A stretch of 28,389 nt of DNA from Opitutaceae bacterium (lineage in GTDB: Bacteria > Verrucomicrobiota > Verrucomicrobiia > Opitutales > Opitutaceae): contig JADJZJ010000053.1 of the NCBI GenBank assembly GCA_016715765.1, positions 1 through 28,389 of the forward strand. The letters run 5' to 3'. Shown piece after piece: positions 1 through 8,195 of this stretch. The translations under genes and the position numbers were made by a program. Positions within the stretch are counted from its first letter, which is position 1. Every line of letters starts with the position of its first letter. The notes under the pieces were generated by a model that saw nothing but the letters and a program-made list of their open reading frames with translations, was not told the origin of the DNA and ran no database searches.

Positions 1-1086
1 ACCCTGCTCGCCCTGCTCGCCACCGGGGCGCTCTTCATCCTTGGTTTTGTCGCGCTGGGTCGGTTGGCCGGCTATTTCTCCAGCGTGCTCTGGCCCCTCG
101 CCTGCGCCGGGGTTCTCGCGCTCATCCTACGTCCCGTGGTCGAGCTCTGCGAGCGGCGGTTGCGCATCCGGCGGCTGTTCGCGGTCATCTTGCTTTTCGG
201 CCTGTTCATCCTCGCCGTCACCGGGGCTTTATTGCTCATCCTCCCGCCGCTGATCGACCAGACGATCGCGTTCATCGCCTATCTGCCGGTCTTCTGGCAG
301 AGCGCCAGTGGTTACGTCGAACGCAATTACCCCGAGTGGATCGCGCTGCTGCAGCGCCAGCTCGAGAATCCGGCCGTGCGTCAGCTGGTCGACAACCTCA
401 GCGGTGAATTCAAGACCCTGCTCTCCCAGGCCCTGCCCTCGCTCCACGCCGCGGGCGTCGGCGTCCTCGGGGTCTTCGCCTTTGTCGCCCACGTCGCCAT
501 CATCCCCATCTACCTCTTTTTCTTCCTGCTCACCGTGGGGGACCCCACCGGGCGTCTCGACCGGCATCTGCCGTTCCTGGGCCGGAGCACCCGCGAGGAT
601 ATCGTCTTCCTTGTCCGCGAATTCATCGGCATTGTCGTTTCGTTCTTCCGCGGGCAGCTGCTCATCGGTCTGCTCATGGGCGTCCTGCTCGCCATCGGCT
701 TCTCGGTCGTCGGCCTCAAGTTCGGCCTGGTGATCGGCCTCACCCTGGGCGTGCTCAACATCGTGCCCTACCTTGGCACCATCATCGGGCTGCTCATCAC
801 CCTGCCGCTGGCCTTCTTCCAGCCGGAGGGCGGCTGGCACCTGCTCGGCCTCGTCCTGCTGGTCTATGTCATCGTCCAGAACATCGAGGGCTGGTTCCTG
901 ACCCCAAAGATCATGGGCGACCGCACCGGGCTGCATCCGGTGATGATCATCGTCGCCATTTTCTTCTGGGGCACCGCTTTCGACGGCATCCTCGGCATGC
1001 TTTTCGCGATTCCGCTCACGGCCTTCTTCGTCACCGCCTGGCGGTTGATCCGCCACAAATATTTCGAGGAAAGCCCCGCGGCCTGA
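1..1086 (+). CDS. AI-2E family transporter (PerM/YdiK-like permease), 5' end outside window
   Basis: The reading frame is open from base 1, so the true start lies upstream and at least 361 residues are visible. The protein is very hydrophobic, with about seven to eight membrane segments. It shows the AI-2E/PerM layout: paired N-terminal helices, a polar stretch around residues 90-150, then a C-terminal block with the family-like segments LNIVPYLGTIIG and EGWFLTPKIMG. Members are inner-membrane permeases. Some export autoinducer-2 and others act as Na+/H+ antiporters, so the substrate here is unknown. The stop is 7 bp before the exonuclease gene, which suggests co-transcription. The family is fairly certain, the function is not. 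Confidence 0.88.
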   Translation, partial: TLLALLATGALFILGFVALGRLAGYFSSVLWPLACAGVLALILRPVVELCERRLRIRRLFAVILLFGLFILAVTGALLLILPPLIDQTIAFIAYLPVFWQSASGYVERNYPEWIALLQRQLENPAVRQLVDNLSGEFKTLLSQALPSLHAAGVGVLGVFAFVAHVAIIPIYLFFFLLTVGDPTGRLDRHLPFLGRSTREDIVFLVREFIGIVVSFFRGQLLIGLLMGVLLAIGFSVVGLKFGLVIGLTLGVLNIVPYLGTIIGLLITLPLAFFQPEGGWHLLGLVLLVYVIVQNIEGWFLTPKIMGDRTGLHPVMIIVAIFFWGTAFDGILGMLFAIPLTAFFVTAWRLIRHKYFEESPAA

Positions 1087-1093
1087 GACTGCC

Positions 1094-2104
1094 ATGCCCT
1101 GGGACGTGCGTGCCTCCAACGGCATCTGGCTGCCGCAAATCGGCTGGCGCCTCGACGCCTCCTCGGCCGTGGACCGCGCCGTCATCTCGCACGCGCATTC
1201 CGACCATGTGGCCCGGCACCGTGAAATCGTCTGCTCGCCGCCCACCGCCCGCCTGCTCCGCGCCCGGCTGCCAGGGCGCCGGATCGAGCATGTGCTGCCC
1301 TTCGGACACACCGAGTCCCTGACCGCGGACACCGCCGTCACCCTGCATCCGGCCGGACACATCCTCGGCTCGAGCATGGTCCAGCTTCAGGGCGAGCACG
1401 GCTCGTTGCTTTACACCGGTGATTTCAAGCTCCAGCCCGGCCTCGCCGCCGAAGCCTGCCAGCCGCCCCGGAGCGATGTCCTCATCATGGAGACCACCTT
1501 TGGCCTGCCCCGGTATGCCTTTCCTCCGCAAGCCGAGGTCGCCGCCGCGATCATCGCCTTCTGCCATCAGTCGCTCGCGGACGGCCAGGTGCCGGTGCTT
1601 TACTGCTACAGCCTGGGCAAAAGCCAGGAGGTGCTGCGTGCCCTGGCTCCCGCCGGCGTGCCGATCATGCTGCACGCCGCGGCCTGCCAGCTCACCCGAG
1701 TTTATGAGCAATTGGGCTGGAATTTTCCCGCCTACCGGGAATTCGATGCCCGCGAGGCCAACGGCCACATCGTCATCTGCCCCCCGCCGCACAACGGCCC
1801 CGGAATCCTTCGCCATCTGCCGGCCCGGCGCACGGCCGTCATCACGGGCTGGGCGCTCGATGCCGGCGCGATCTATCGCAACCGCTGCGACGCGGCATTT
1901 CCGCTTTCCGACCACGCGGACTACGCCGACCTGCTGAAACTGGTCGCGATGGTCCAACCAAAGCAGGTCTACACCGTCCATGGGTTCGCGCGCGAATTCG
2001 CCGCCGTGCTCCGCGCCCGCGGCGTCGAAGCCTGGGCGCTGGGCCGGTCCAATCAGCTTGAACTGCCGCTCGGAACCACCCGAGACTCCCCCGGTCTGTC
2101 CTGA
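1094..2104 (+). CDS. Metallo-beta-lactamase/beta-CASP exonuclease (ligase-associated DNA exonuclease-like)
   Basis: This 336-residue protein has the metallo-beta-lactamase zinc motif HAHSDH at residues 33-38, HPAGHILGSS near 85-94 (H85, H89), the metal-ligand aspartate in TGDF at about 110, and the beta-CASP elements PLSDHADY and TVHGF near the C-terminus. Length and motif spacing match the short bacterial subgroup annotated as ligase-associated DNA exonuclease, related to CPSF-73/Ysh1 nucleases. Those are usually encoded beside an ATP-dependent DNA ligase and an Lhr-like helicase. Neither is visible here, although the upstream side is cut off. An RNA-processing nuclease is the main alternative. 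ATG at 1094 was chosen because it follows the permease stop and precedes the conserved N-terminus. Confidence 0.88.
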   Translation: MPWDVRASNGIWLPQIGWRLDASSAVDRAVISHAHSDHVARHREIVCSPPTARLLRARLPGRRIEHVLPFGHTESLTADTAVTLHPAGHILGSSMVQLQGEHGSLLYTGDFKLQPGLAAEACQPPRSDVLIMETTFGLPRYAFPPQAEVAAAIIAFCHQSLADGQVPVLYCYSLGKSQEVLRALAPAGVPIMLHAAACQLTRVYEQLGWNFPAYREFDAREANGHIVICPPPHNGPGILRHLPARRTAVITGWALDAGAIYRNRCDAAFPLSDHADYADLLKLVAMVQPKQVYTVHGFAREFAAVLRARGVEAWALGRSNQLELPLGTTRDSPGLS

Positions 2105-2128
2105 ACCACCTTCGTCCATCCACCCTTC

Positions 2129-2959
2129 ATGCTGTTCCGTGCCGTCGCCTGCCTTTGCCTGATCTGCCCCACCCTCAAGGCCGACCCGCTCGCGCTCAGT
2201 GATGGCGAGGTGATGACCTTCCGCGTCGGCTGGGGCATTTTCATCCATGCCGGCGAAATCTCGATTTCCGCCCGCAGGGAGACGGACAAGCCGGAACCCC
2301 GATTGCGGGTGACCACGACAACCGCCACGCGCGGTTTTCTCGGCGGTTTTTTTCCCTTCGAGGCCAAGGGGGAATCCTGGTTCGACCTGGGCAGTGGCCG
2401 GCTGCTGCACTCGACCGAGGAAAGCCGCTCCAAGAAAAAGCAGACCCGCCAGTCGCTGGTCTTCGATTACGCGAAGCGCAAGGCCGGCTACGTCAATGAT
2501 ATCCGGCCCGAACGCAGCAAGGAACTCGACCTGCCCGAAGGCCACCCGATGGATCTGATCATGAGCCTCGTCCAGACCCGGACCTGGCAGCTCAAGCCCG
2601 GCGAAAAACAGGACGCCCTCGTCATTTTCGATGATGATTTCTACGAACTCACCATCCATGCCGACGCCTACGAGGATGTCCGCACCCCGATGGGAAAATT
2701 CAGGACCCTGCGCCTGACGCCGCGGATGGAAAAGACCGAGCCGAAGGGAATGTTCAAGCGCGGCTCGGCCGTTCACGTCTGGATTTCACAGGATGGCAAG
2801 AACCTGCCGGTAAAATTCGAGGTCGAATTCAAGTTCGGCTCCGGCGTGGCCACGCTGATCGATCACCAGATCAAGCCTGCGCCCGAGACGAACAGCTCGG
2901 GCGCGGCGGAGGCCGAGATCTCCCTTCCCGTCCAGAATGCGTCGAATCCTGGTTCTTAG
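2129..2959 (+). CDS. Secreted DUF3108 domain protein
   Basis: A 276-residue protein with a short N-terminal signal peptide (hydrophobic residues about 3-16). It is followed by a beta-rich domain resembling DUF3108: an early GEVMTFRVGWG segment, a central acidic DDDFYELTIHAD stretch, and the typical ending in which a rigid beta sheet leads to VWISQDGKNLPVKFEVEF. The family is periplasmic or outer-membrane associated and has no established activity. The last 23 bases overlap the start of the GT9 gene in another frame, which implies translational coupling. The C-terminal 30 residues are low-complexity and probably unstructured, perhaps kept open by that overlap. Domain assignment is good; role unknown. 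Confidence 0.82.
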   Translation: MLFRAVACLCLICPTLKADPLALSDGEVMTFRVGWGIFIHAGEISISARRETDKPEPRLRVTTTTATRGFLGGFFPFEAKGESWFDLGSGRLLHSTEESRSKKKQTRQSLVFDYAKRKAGYVNDIRPERSKELDLPEGHPMDLIMSLVQTRTWQLKPGEKQDALVIFDDDFYELTIHADAYEDVRTPMGKFRTLRLTPRMEKTEPKGMFKRGSAVHVWISQDGKNLPVKFEVEFKFGSGVATLIDHQIKPAPETNSSGAAEAEISLPVQNASNPGS

Positions 2960-3809
2960 AGGCGGCGCGCTCGGCGACTTCCTGGTCACCCTGCCAGCCC
3001 TGGCCTGGATGCGGCAGCAGTGGCCGCAGGCCCGGATCGAACTCGCGGGCAATGCCACCGCCGCCGCCCTCGGGGTGCACGCCGGACTGATCGATGCCGT
3101 CGCCTCGCAGCATGACCGGGAATGGGCGGCGTTGCACGCGGATGCCGGACTTCCCGCCGAACTGGCCGCGCGCCTGGCGGTCTTTGATCTGGTGATCAAT
3201 TACTGGCCCGATCCGGACGGAACGCTCAGCCGCCATTTTCCGATTCATCCGGCACAGACTTTTATCCCGGCCTCCGCCCGCCCGGTCCTTGCACCCGCCG
3301 CCGCGCATTATTGCGAGCCCCTGCGGGCGCTGGGACTGAACCGCACAAACTTCGCCCGGTTGCTCGCCCGGCCTGAACCCCGGTCCTCATGGATCGCCCT
3401 GCATCCCGGGAGCGGTTCGCCCGCCAAGAACTGGCCGCTGGCATCATGGCGGAATCTCGCCGCGTGGCTGAAACAGGCCTATGCCGCCCGTCTGTTCATC
3501 ATCAGCGGCGAGGCCGAGCCGGACGGACTCCTGGCGGAGAGCGGCGAACCCTGGCGCTGCCTCCCCTTGACTCAGCTCCTCGGCCAGCTCGCGCAATGCC
3601 GCCTGTTCATCGGCCATGATTCCGGGATCAGCCATCTCGCGGCAGCGGCCGGCACGCCCTGCCTCCTGCTCTTTGGTCCGACCGATCCCGGCATCTGGGC
3701 GCCGCCTTACCCGCAAGTGCGGGTCGTGCAATCCGGCCGGACCATGGCCGCCATCAGTGAATCAACCGTGCGCGCTGCCGTGGCGGCAATGCTGCCGGAT
3801 CAAAAATGA
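2937..3809 (+). CDS. Glycosyltransferase family 9 (ADP-heptose:LPS heptosyltransferase-like)
   Basis: 290 residues. The N-terminus RRILVLRGGALGDFLVTLPAL is the GT9 opening, with the glycine-rich loop and GDxxxTLP. The C-terminal domain has ALHPGSGSPAKNWP near 153-166 and FIGHDSGISHLAAAAGTPCLLLFGPTDP, the GT9 nucleotide-sugar binding signature. Members transfer heptose or similar sugars onto lipopolysaccharide core at the inner face of the inner membrane. The exact donor cannot be read from the sequence. The start lies inside the end of the DUF3108 gene (23-base overlap). The 3' end overlaps the convergent mpg gene tail-to-tail by 48 bases. Confidence 0.9.
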   Translation: MRRILVLRGGALGDFLVTLPALAWMRQQWPQARIELAGNATAAALGVHAGLIDAVASQHDREWAALHADAGLPAELAARLAVFDLVINYWPDPDGTLSRHFPIHPAQTFIPASARPVLAPAAAHYCEPLRALGLNRTNFARLLARPEPRSSWIALHPGSGSPAKNWPLASWRNLAAWLKQAYAARLFIISGEAEPDGLLAESGEPWRCLPLTQLLGQLAQCRLFIGHDSGISHLAAAAGTPCLLLFGPTDPGIWAPPYPQVRVVQSGRTMAAISESTVRAAVAAMLPDQK

Positions 3810-4316
3810 AACGCCATCGTTTGGCCGCCCAATGCGCCCGGCATACGCCACCCCGATGCGCGGCGTCGCCTGCACCAGCCGCGGTGGCACGCGCAGGCCG
3901 CGGTCCTCGATGTGGAGCCCCGACGCCGGTCCGGCCGGCTTCCCGTTCAACTGGCGGTTGATCGCCAGGGCCCGGGTCAAACGACCCGGCCCCGAAATGC
4001 CCTTCACCCCGCGGATCAGGACGGCCGCCGGCCAGTCGCGCGGTCCCACCACCAGGTTCAACATTTCATGCATCCCGTAACACAGGTAGACATACCAGTG
4101 CCCCGCGTCGCCATACATGACCTCGTTCCGCGGGGTGCGGCCGCGGGCGGCATGGCAGGCCAGGTCGCATTCCCCGTCATAAGCCTCCACCTCCGTGATC
4201 AGGTGCGCCACGCATCGTTCTCCGGCGCTCCGCACGAGGTATTTTCCGAGGAGATTGCGGGCGTGCCGGACCGTGCCACCCTTCCTCCAATGTTCCGGTG
4301 CAACAATTTCAGGCAT
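3762..4316 (-). CDS. mpg: DNA-3-methyladenine glycosylase (Mpg/AAG family)
   Basis: 184 residues from the chosen start, typical for bacterial members. The enzyme removes 3-methyladenine and other alkylated purines from DNA to start base-excision repair. The AAG core is clear: TEVEAY at 41-46 contains the catalytic glutamate (E44) and base-stacking tyrosine (Y46), followed by CHAARGRTPRN, YVYLCYGMHEMLN, the VLIRG strand and GPGRLTRAL. The frame stays open upstream with no family similarity. ATG at 4316 was chosen because GGGGGAAG lies just before it; an ATG at 4328 would add four residues. Its start codon overlaps the divergent MFS start on the palindrome CATG, and its end overlaps the GT9 gene by 48 bases. 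Confidence 0.93.
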   Translation of the reverse strand: MPEIVAPEHWRKGGTVRHARNLLGKYLVRSAGERCVAHLITEVEAYDGECDLACHAARGRTPRNEVMYGDAGHWYVYLCYGMHEMLNLVVGPRDWPAAVLIRGVKGISGPGRLTRALAINRQLNGKPAGPASGLHIEDRGLRVPPRLVQATPRIGVAYAGRIGRPNDGVSFLIRQHCRHGSAHG

Positions 4317-5769
4317 GACTTCCCCCATGCGCGCTGATTTACGCTCACCTCCTGTGGACGCAACACCAGCCCAGCACGGGAACGGGCCCTCACTTCGCAA
4401 CAACCTGAAACTCTGCACCTGGGATGGCATCATGGCGGTGCCCCTGACGGTGCTGAGCCAGCCGGGCAATGCCGTGGTCGCCACCCTGCTGACCGGCACC
4501 TTTGCACTGTCCACGCGCACCTACGGCCTGATCACCTCGCTGCCCTTCTGGTTCAATTTTCTCCAGGTCATCCTCACCCCGATGCTGGCCCAGCGGCTTT
4601 CGGCCCGGTCGTTGTGCATCGTCAGCGCGTGGATGCACGTCCTCGGCTGGCTCGCCTTCATCGGTGTCATCCCCTTCATGCCCGCCGGCGATCACGCGGT
4701 CACGCGCGTGACCTTCATCGCGATTTTCTCCTTCATCGCACTGGCCACCGCGATCAACGGTGTGGCTTGGAATACCTGGATGCAGGGCGCGGTGCCGCTC
4801 CGGCTGCGGGGCAAATTCTTCGGGCGCCGCAACCGGCTGCTCTATATCTCGCTGCTGGGTTTTCTCTTCGCGGCCTCCGGCCTGCTGGCCTGGCTGGAAG
4901 GCTCCCTCCTCGCCTTCCACATCCTCTTCGCCGTGGCGCTCACGATGCGGGTGGTCTCGGTCCTCGCCCAGCAGCGCATGCATCTCTCCTCGAGCCGCAA
5001 GCCGGTCACGGCCGAGACGCCCTGGCGCGAGCAGGTCAGCCGGGTGTGGCAGGACAAGACTTACATGCGGTTCATCGCCTTCGCCGCCCTGATGGGCTTC
5101 GGCGTCAATCTCTTCGCGCCCTTCTACCCGGTGTTCATGTTCGAGCAGCTGCACCTGAGCGCGGCCCAGACGAACTTCATGCTGCTGACGGGCATCTTCG
5201 CCGCCGCCGTGGCCTTTCCCGCCTGGGGCCACATGGTGGACCGCTACGGCAACATCCCGGTGATGATCGTCGCCCTTTTCCTGTGGCAGATCTTCAATTT
5301 CATCTGGTGCTTCGTCACCCCGCACAACATCTGGCTGCTCTACGTGCCCCTCGCCGCCGGCGGCATGTTCTCCGCCGGCTACGGTGTCGGCGTCTTCGGC
5401 CTGCTGCTCAAGCTCACCCCTCCGGAAGCACGCACGATGGGCGTCGCGCTCTTTGTGTCGCTGTCCTCCCTGGCCGCCGCGCTGGGTCCGATCTTGGGCA
5501 GTAATCTGCTGAGCTGGGGCATCGCCCGCGGGGTTCCGCCGCTTACGGTCTATCATCTCGCCTTCACGGTGATGCCCATCTTCACGATGCTGAACTGCAT
5601 CCTGCTCAAGAAGGTCTACGAGGCGCGCTCCTCCCCGGTCACCGAGGTCGTCGGCGCCATGCGCAGCGTGCGCACGCTGGCCTCGCTCTTCGGCCTGAAC
5701 TTCCTGGTCAACCAGGTGTTCTACCGCACCTCCGGCACGGGCACGGGCATTCGGACGGGCCGCAATTAA
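4315..5769 (+). CDS. MFS transporter, first of a tandem pair
   Basis: About 484 residues with 12 predicted membrane segments, an inner-membrane major facilitator. A motif-A-like loop occurs between helices 8 and 9 (GHMVDRYGNIPVM). The cytoplasmic segment RLRGKFFGRRNRLL after helix 4 is shared almost exactly with the next gene. The N-terminal 25-30 residues are polar and unconserved. ATG at 4315 is the first start that avoids entering the conserved mpg region; ATG at 4327 is equally plausible, and neither has a Shine-Dalgarno. Promoter elements must lie inside mpg. Substrate unknown; the nearby PfkB kinase suggests a sugar or nucleoside, but that is inference only. Confidence 0.88.
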   Translation: MTSPMRADLRSPPVDATPAQHGNGPSLRNNLKLCTWDGIMAVPLTVLSQPGNAVVATLLTGTFALSTRTYGLITSLPFWFNFLQVILTPMLAQRLSARSLCIVSAWMHVLGWLAFIGVIPFMPAGDHAVTRVTFIAIFSFIALATAINGVAWNTWMQGAVPLRLRGKFFGRRNRLLYISLLGFLFAASGLLAWLEGSLLAFHILFAVALTMRVVSVLAQQRMHLSSSRKPVTAETPWREQVSRVWQDKTYMRFIAFAALMGFGVNLFAPFYPVFMFEQLHLSAAQTNFMLLTGIFAAAVAFPAWGHMVDRYGNIPVMIVALFLWQIFNFIWCFVTPHNIWLLYVPLAAGGMFSAGYGVGVFGLLLKLTPPEARTMGVALFVSLSSLAAALGPILGSNLLSWGIARGVPPLTVYHLAFTVMPIFTMLNCILLKKVYEARSSPVTEVVGAMRSVRTLASLFGLNFLVNQVFYRTSGTGTGIRTGRN

Positions 5770-5820
5770 TCCGGACTTTTTCCTCGCCCCGCCGCCGGGC
5801 TTCGCTTTCCACCTCGCTGC

Positions 5821-7224
5821 GTGGAAACGCACGCACCAGCAAACGGACGGACGGCAGGCCGCCTCAAGGCAGACCTGCGCCAGAGCTTCCGCCTGTGCAC
5901 GGCGGAGGGCTTCGTGGCCATGCCGCTGGTCACCATGTCGTTGCCGGTTAACGTCTTCCTGACGGCGTTGGTCACCCGCGGACTCGATCTGCCCAAGTCT
6001 TCCATCGGCCTGATCAGCGCCCTCCCCTTCATCGGCAACTTCCTGCCAATTTTCGTCGCCCCGTTCCTGTCCCACTGGAAGCCGCCCAAGACGGTCAGCA
6101 TCCTCTTCGCTTCCCTGCATCTTATCACGTGGCTGGCCCTGGGGGTGATGCTTTCCTGGATCCCCCAGAACGATCCGCTGGCGGCCAGTCGCTGGCTCAT
6201 TGTCTGGTTCACGGTTTCAAGCGTCTGCATCGCCATCGCCGGTGTCTCCTGGAACTCCTGGGTGCAGGAATGGGTGCCGGTCCGGCTGCGCGGCAAGTAT
6301 TTCGGCCGACGCAACCGCCTGCTGCAGGTTTCAACCCTGCTGTTCCTGCTGATCACCGGCTGGGTGCTGGCGCATTGGGACTACGCCATGCCGGCGTTCC
6401 AGGGGGTCATTGCCGGCGCCGCGATTCTGCGCCTCTTTTCCCTGCGCTGGTCATGGCGCATGCCCACGCGCCCGCACCGGGAAACGGGCGCGCCCGTCCT
6501 GTCGTTCAGGGACCAGTTCGCGGTCCTGCGCGGCTCCGGCTCCTTCCTGCTCTTCATCGCCTTCGGCGCCATCTGGTCCTTCGCGGCGAACTGCTTCGGT
6601 CCGTTTTACCACGTCTTCATGTTCGAGGAGCTGAAATTTTCCGCCTTCGACGTGGGCATCCTCTCGACGCTCTCGGCCCTCGGCGGCGCCCTGTCGCTGC
6701 CGGCGTGGGGCGCGCTGCTGGACCGCTTCGGCAACAAGCCCGTCATGGCCTTTTCCCTGATCCTCTGGCAGGGCATGAATTTCGCCTGGTGCTTTGTGGA
6801 CGCGGACAATCGCCACTGGCTTTACCCGCTCTGGGTCTGGGGCGGCATGACCAGCGCCGGCTTTGTCCTCGGCCAGTTCACGCTGCTGCTTAAGCTCATC
6901 CCGATCGAGGCCAAGAATCTCGCCATCGGCTTCAACCTCGCCGTCACCTCCCTCTTCGCCGCCATGGCGCCGATCATCGGCGGCACGATCCTCGGCTGGG
7001 CGCTCGCGCGCGGCGACAATCCGATCACGGTCTACCACGTCTGCTTCATCATCCAGCCGGTGCTGGCGCTGGCCGGCAGCGCGCTGCTCCTGCGCATCCA
7101 CGAGACGCAGGCCGGCAGCCTCACGATGGTGTTCGGCGCGATGCGCAACATCCGCACCCTGAGCGGCGTGCTCGGCCTCGACTTCTTCATCAATTACGTG
7201 TTCTACCGGCCCGGCAAACGATGA
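5821..7224 (+). CDS. MFS transporter, second of a tandem pair
   Basis: 467 residues, 12 membrane segments, starting with GTG at 5821. It is a paralogue of the preceding permease: both have a short polar leader ending in an LCT-containing segment, a GVxWNxWxQ motif (VSWNSWVQ here), RLRGKYFGRRNRLL after helix 4, a GALLDRFGNKPVM loop between helices 8 and 9, and a C-terminus ending FxxNxVFYR. The two genes are separated by 51 bp. The TGA stop overlaps the ATG of the PfkB kinase (ATGA), which implies translational coupling and a joint function. Which compound it carries cannot be inferred. The duplication looks old, since the identity seems scattered along the length. Confidence 0.88.
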   Translation: METHAPANGRTAGRLKADLRQSFRLCTAEGFVAMPLVTMSLPVNVFLTALVTRGLDLPKSSIGLISALPFIGNFLPIFVAPFLSHWKPPKTVSILFASLHLITWLALGVMLSWIPQNDPLAASRWLIVWFTVSSVCIAIAGVSWNSWVQEWVPVRLRGKYFGRRNRLLQVSTLLFLLITGWVLAHWDYAMPAFQGVIAGAAILRLFSLRWSWRMPTRPHRETGAPVLSFRDQFAVLRGSGSFLLFIAFGAIWSFAANCFGPFYHVFMFEELKFSAFDVGILSTLSALGGALSLPAWGALLDRFGNKPVMAFSLILWQGMNFAWCFVDADNRHWLYPLWVWGGMTSAGFVLGQFTLLLKLIPIEAKNLAIGFNLAVTSLFAAMAPIIGGTILGWALARGDNPITVYHVCFIIQPVLALAGSALLLRIHETQAGSLTMVFGAMRNIRTLSGVLGLDFFINYVFYRPGKR

Positions 7225-8135
7225 GCCCCGTTCCGCATCTTTACACCCTCACCGGCAACCTGCTCGCGGAGCGCACGCTCGAATTCACGGACTGGGAACC
7301 CGGCCGCACCCAACGGGCCGTGGGCGAGGTTTTTCACACCCGGGGCAAGGGCATCAACGTGTCCAACATGCTGACCCGGCTCGGCGCGCCGAACACCGCG
7401 CTCTTTTTTGCCGGCGGCGCCCCCGGGGCCGAAAGCGAGGCCTGGCTCAGGCGGCGCGGCATTGCCTTTCAGGCCTTTGCCACGCAGGCGCCCTCCCGCA
7501 CCGGCACGGTGATCTGGAGCGGTGCCCGGCCGGAGACGACCTTCCTCGGTCCCGACGTGGCGCCGGATGCCGCGGCGCTGACCGCCTGCGCGGCCTGGCT
7601 CGACGGCGTTCCGGCCGGTCAGGTGCTGGCCCTCTGCGGCAGCTTCCCGGGCTGGGCCGGAGCCGCATTCGCGCCGGTGCGCGGCGCCATCGAACGCTGG
7701 CTGCAACGCGGCGTCGTAGTGGCCGATGCCTACGGACCGCCGCTCGCCTGGCTCGCGCACTATCCACTCACCCTCGTGAAAATCAATCGGCAGGAATTCG
7801 ACGCCTTTGCGCCCCCGGCCGCACCGGGGATCCCCCTGCCGGAACGTCTGCGACAAATCCGCGCCGCCCATCCAGTGCGCAACTGGATCGTCACCGATGG
7901 GGCCGCCTCAATCTGGCTGGCACCACAATCGGGCGAGCCATTGGAATTTCAGCCGCCGCGGCTCAAGGAGGTTTCTCCCACCGGCTCGGGTGACGTGTTC
8001 CTCGCCTGCCTGTTGCAGGCCCATTGCCAGCAGGGACGGTCGCTGCCCGACGCCATTCGCCACGCCCTGCCCTATGCCGCGGCCAACGCGGCGCACCCCG
8101 GCGTGGCGGATTTCCCGTTGCCACTGGCGCACTGA
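7221..8135 (+). CDS. PfkB family carbohydrate kinase (1-phosphofructokinase/tagatose-6-phosphate kinase-like)
   Basis: 304 residues. The N-terminal GKGINVSNML (42-51) is the substrate-binding PfkB signature of the FruK/LacC branch. The C-terminal PTGSGDVFLACLL carries the anion hole and the catalytic aspartate (D258), and VKINRQEF is the usual strand before the nucleotide site. The enzyme should phosphorylate a sugar phosphate or related compound using ATP in the cytosol. The N-terminal part (LYTLTGNLLAERTLEF) matches the usual FruK-like TVTLNPALD position but is divergent, so the substrate is uncertain. It overlaps the second MFS gene by 4 bases, suggesting it acts on what those permeases import. 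Confidence 0.88.
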   Translation: MSPVPHLYTLTGNLLAERTLEFTDWEPGRTQRAVGEVFHTRGKGINVSNMLTRLGAPNTALFFAGGAPGAESEAWLRRRGIAFQAFATQAPSRTGTVIWSGARPETTFLGPDVAPDAAALTACAAWLDGVPAGQVLALCGSFPGWAGAAFAPVRGAIERWLQRGVVVADAYGPPLAWLAHYPLTLVKINRQEFDAFAPPAAPGIPLPERLRQIRAAHPVRNWIVTDGAASIWLAPQSGEPLEFQPPRLKEVSPTGSGDVFLACLLQAHCQQGRSLPDAIRHALPYAAANAAHPGVADFPLPLAH

Positions 8136-8152
8136 GGCCGCGTGCTGGGGTT

Positions 8153-8185
8153 TGACCCCCGAACCTCCCGTTGAAACCGGGGTCA
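8153..8185. repeat. Inverted repeat between the PfkB kinase and coiled-coil genes
   Basis: TGACCCC at 8153-8159 pairs with GGGGTCA at 8179-8185 around a 19-base loop. An overlapping GGGG-TTTGA-CCCC lies at 8147-8159. There is no T-run, so it is a weak terminator at best and looks more like a REP-type palindrome. Confidence 0.5.
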
Positions 8186-8195
8186 CTCCACTGTG

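Noticed and set aside
1031..2776. Minus-strand open frame of 581 codons opposite the exonuclease and DUF3108 genes
   Set aside because: It crosses two well-supported plus-strand genes and has no motif of its own.
4390..6120. Long minus-strand open frame opposite the MFS genes
   Set aside because: Very rich in Glu, Arg, Gly and His, as expected from the complement of hydrophobic membrane codons; no family features.
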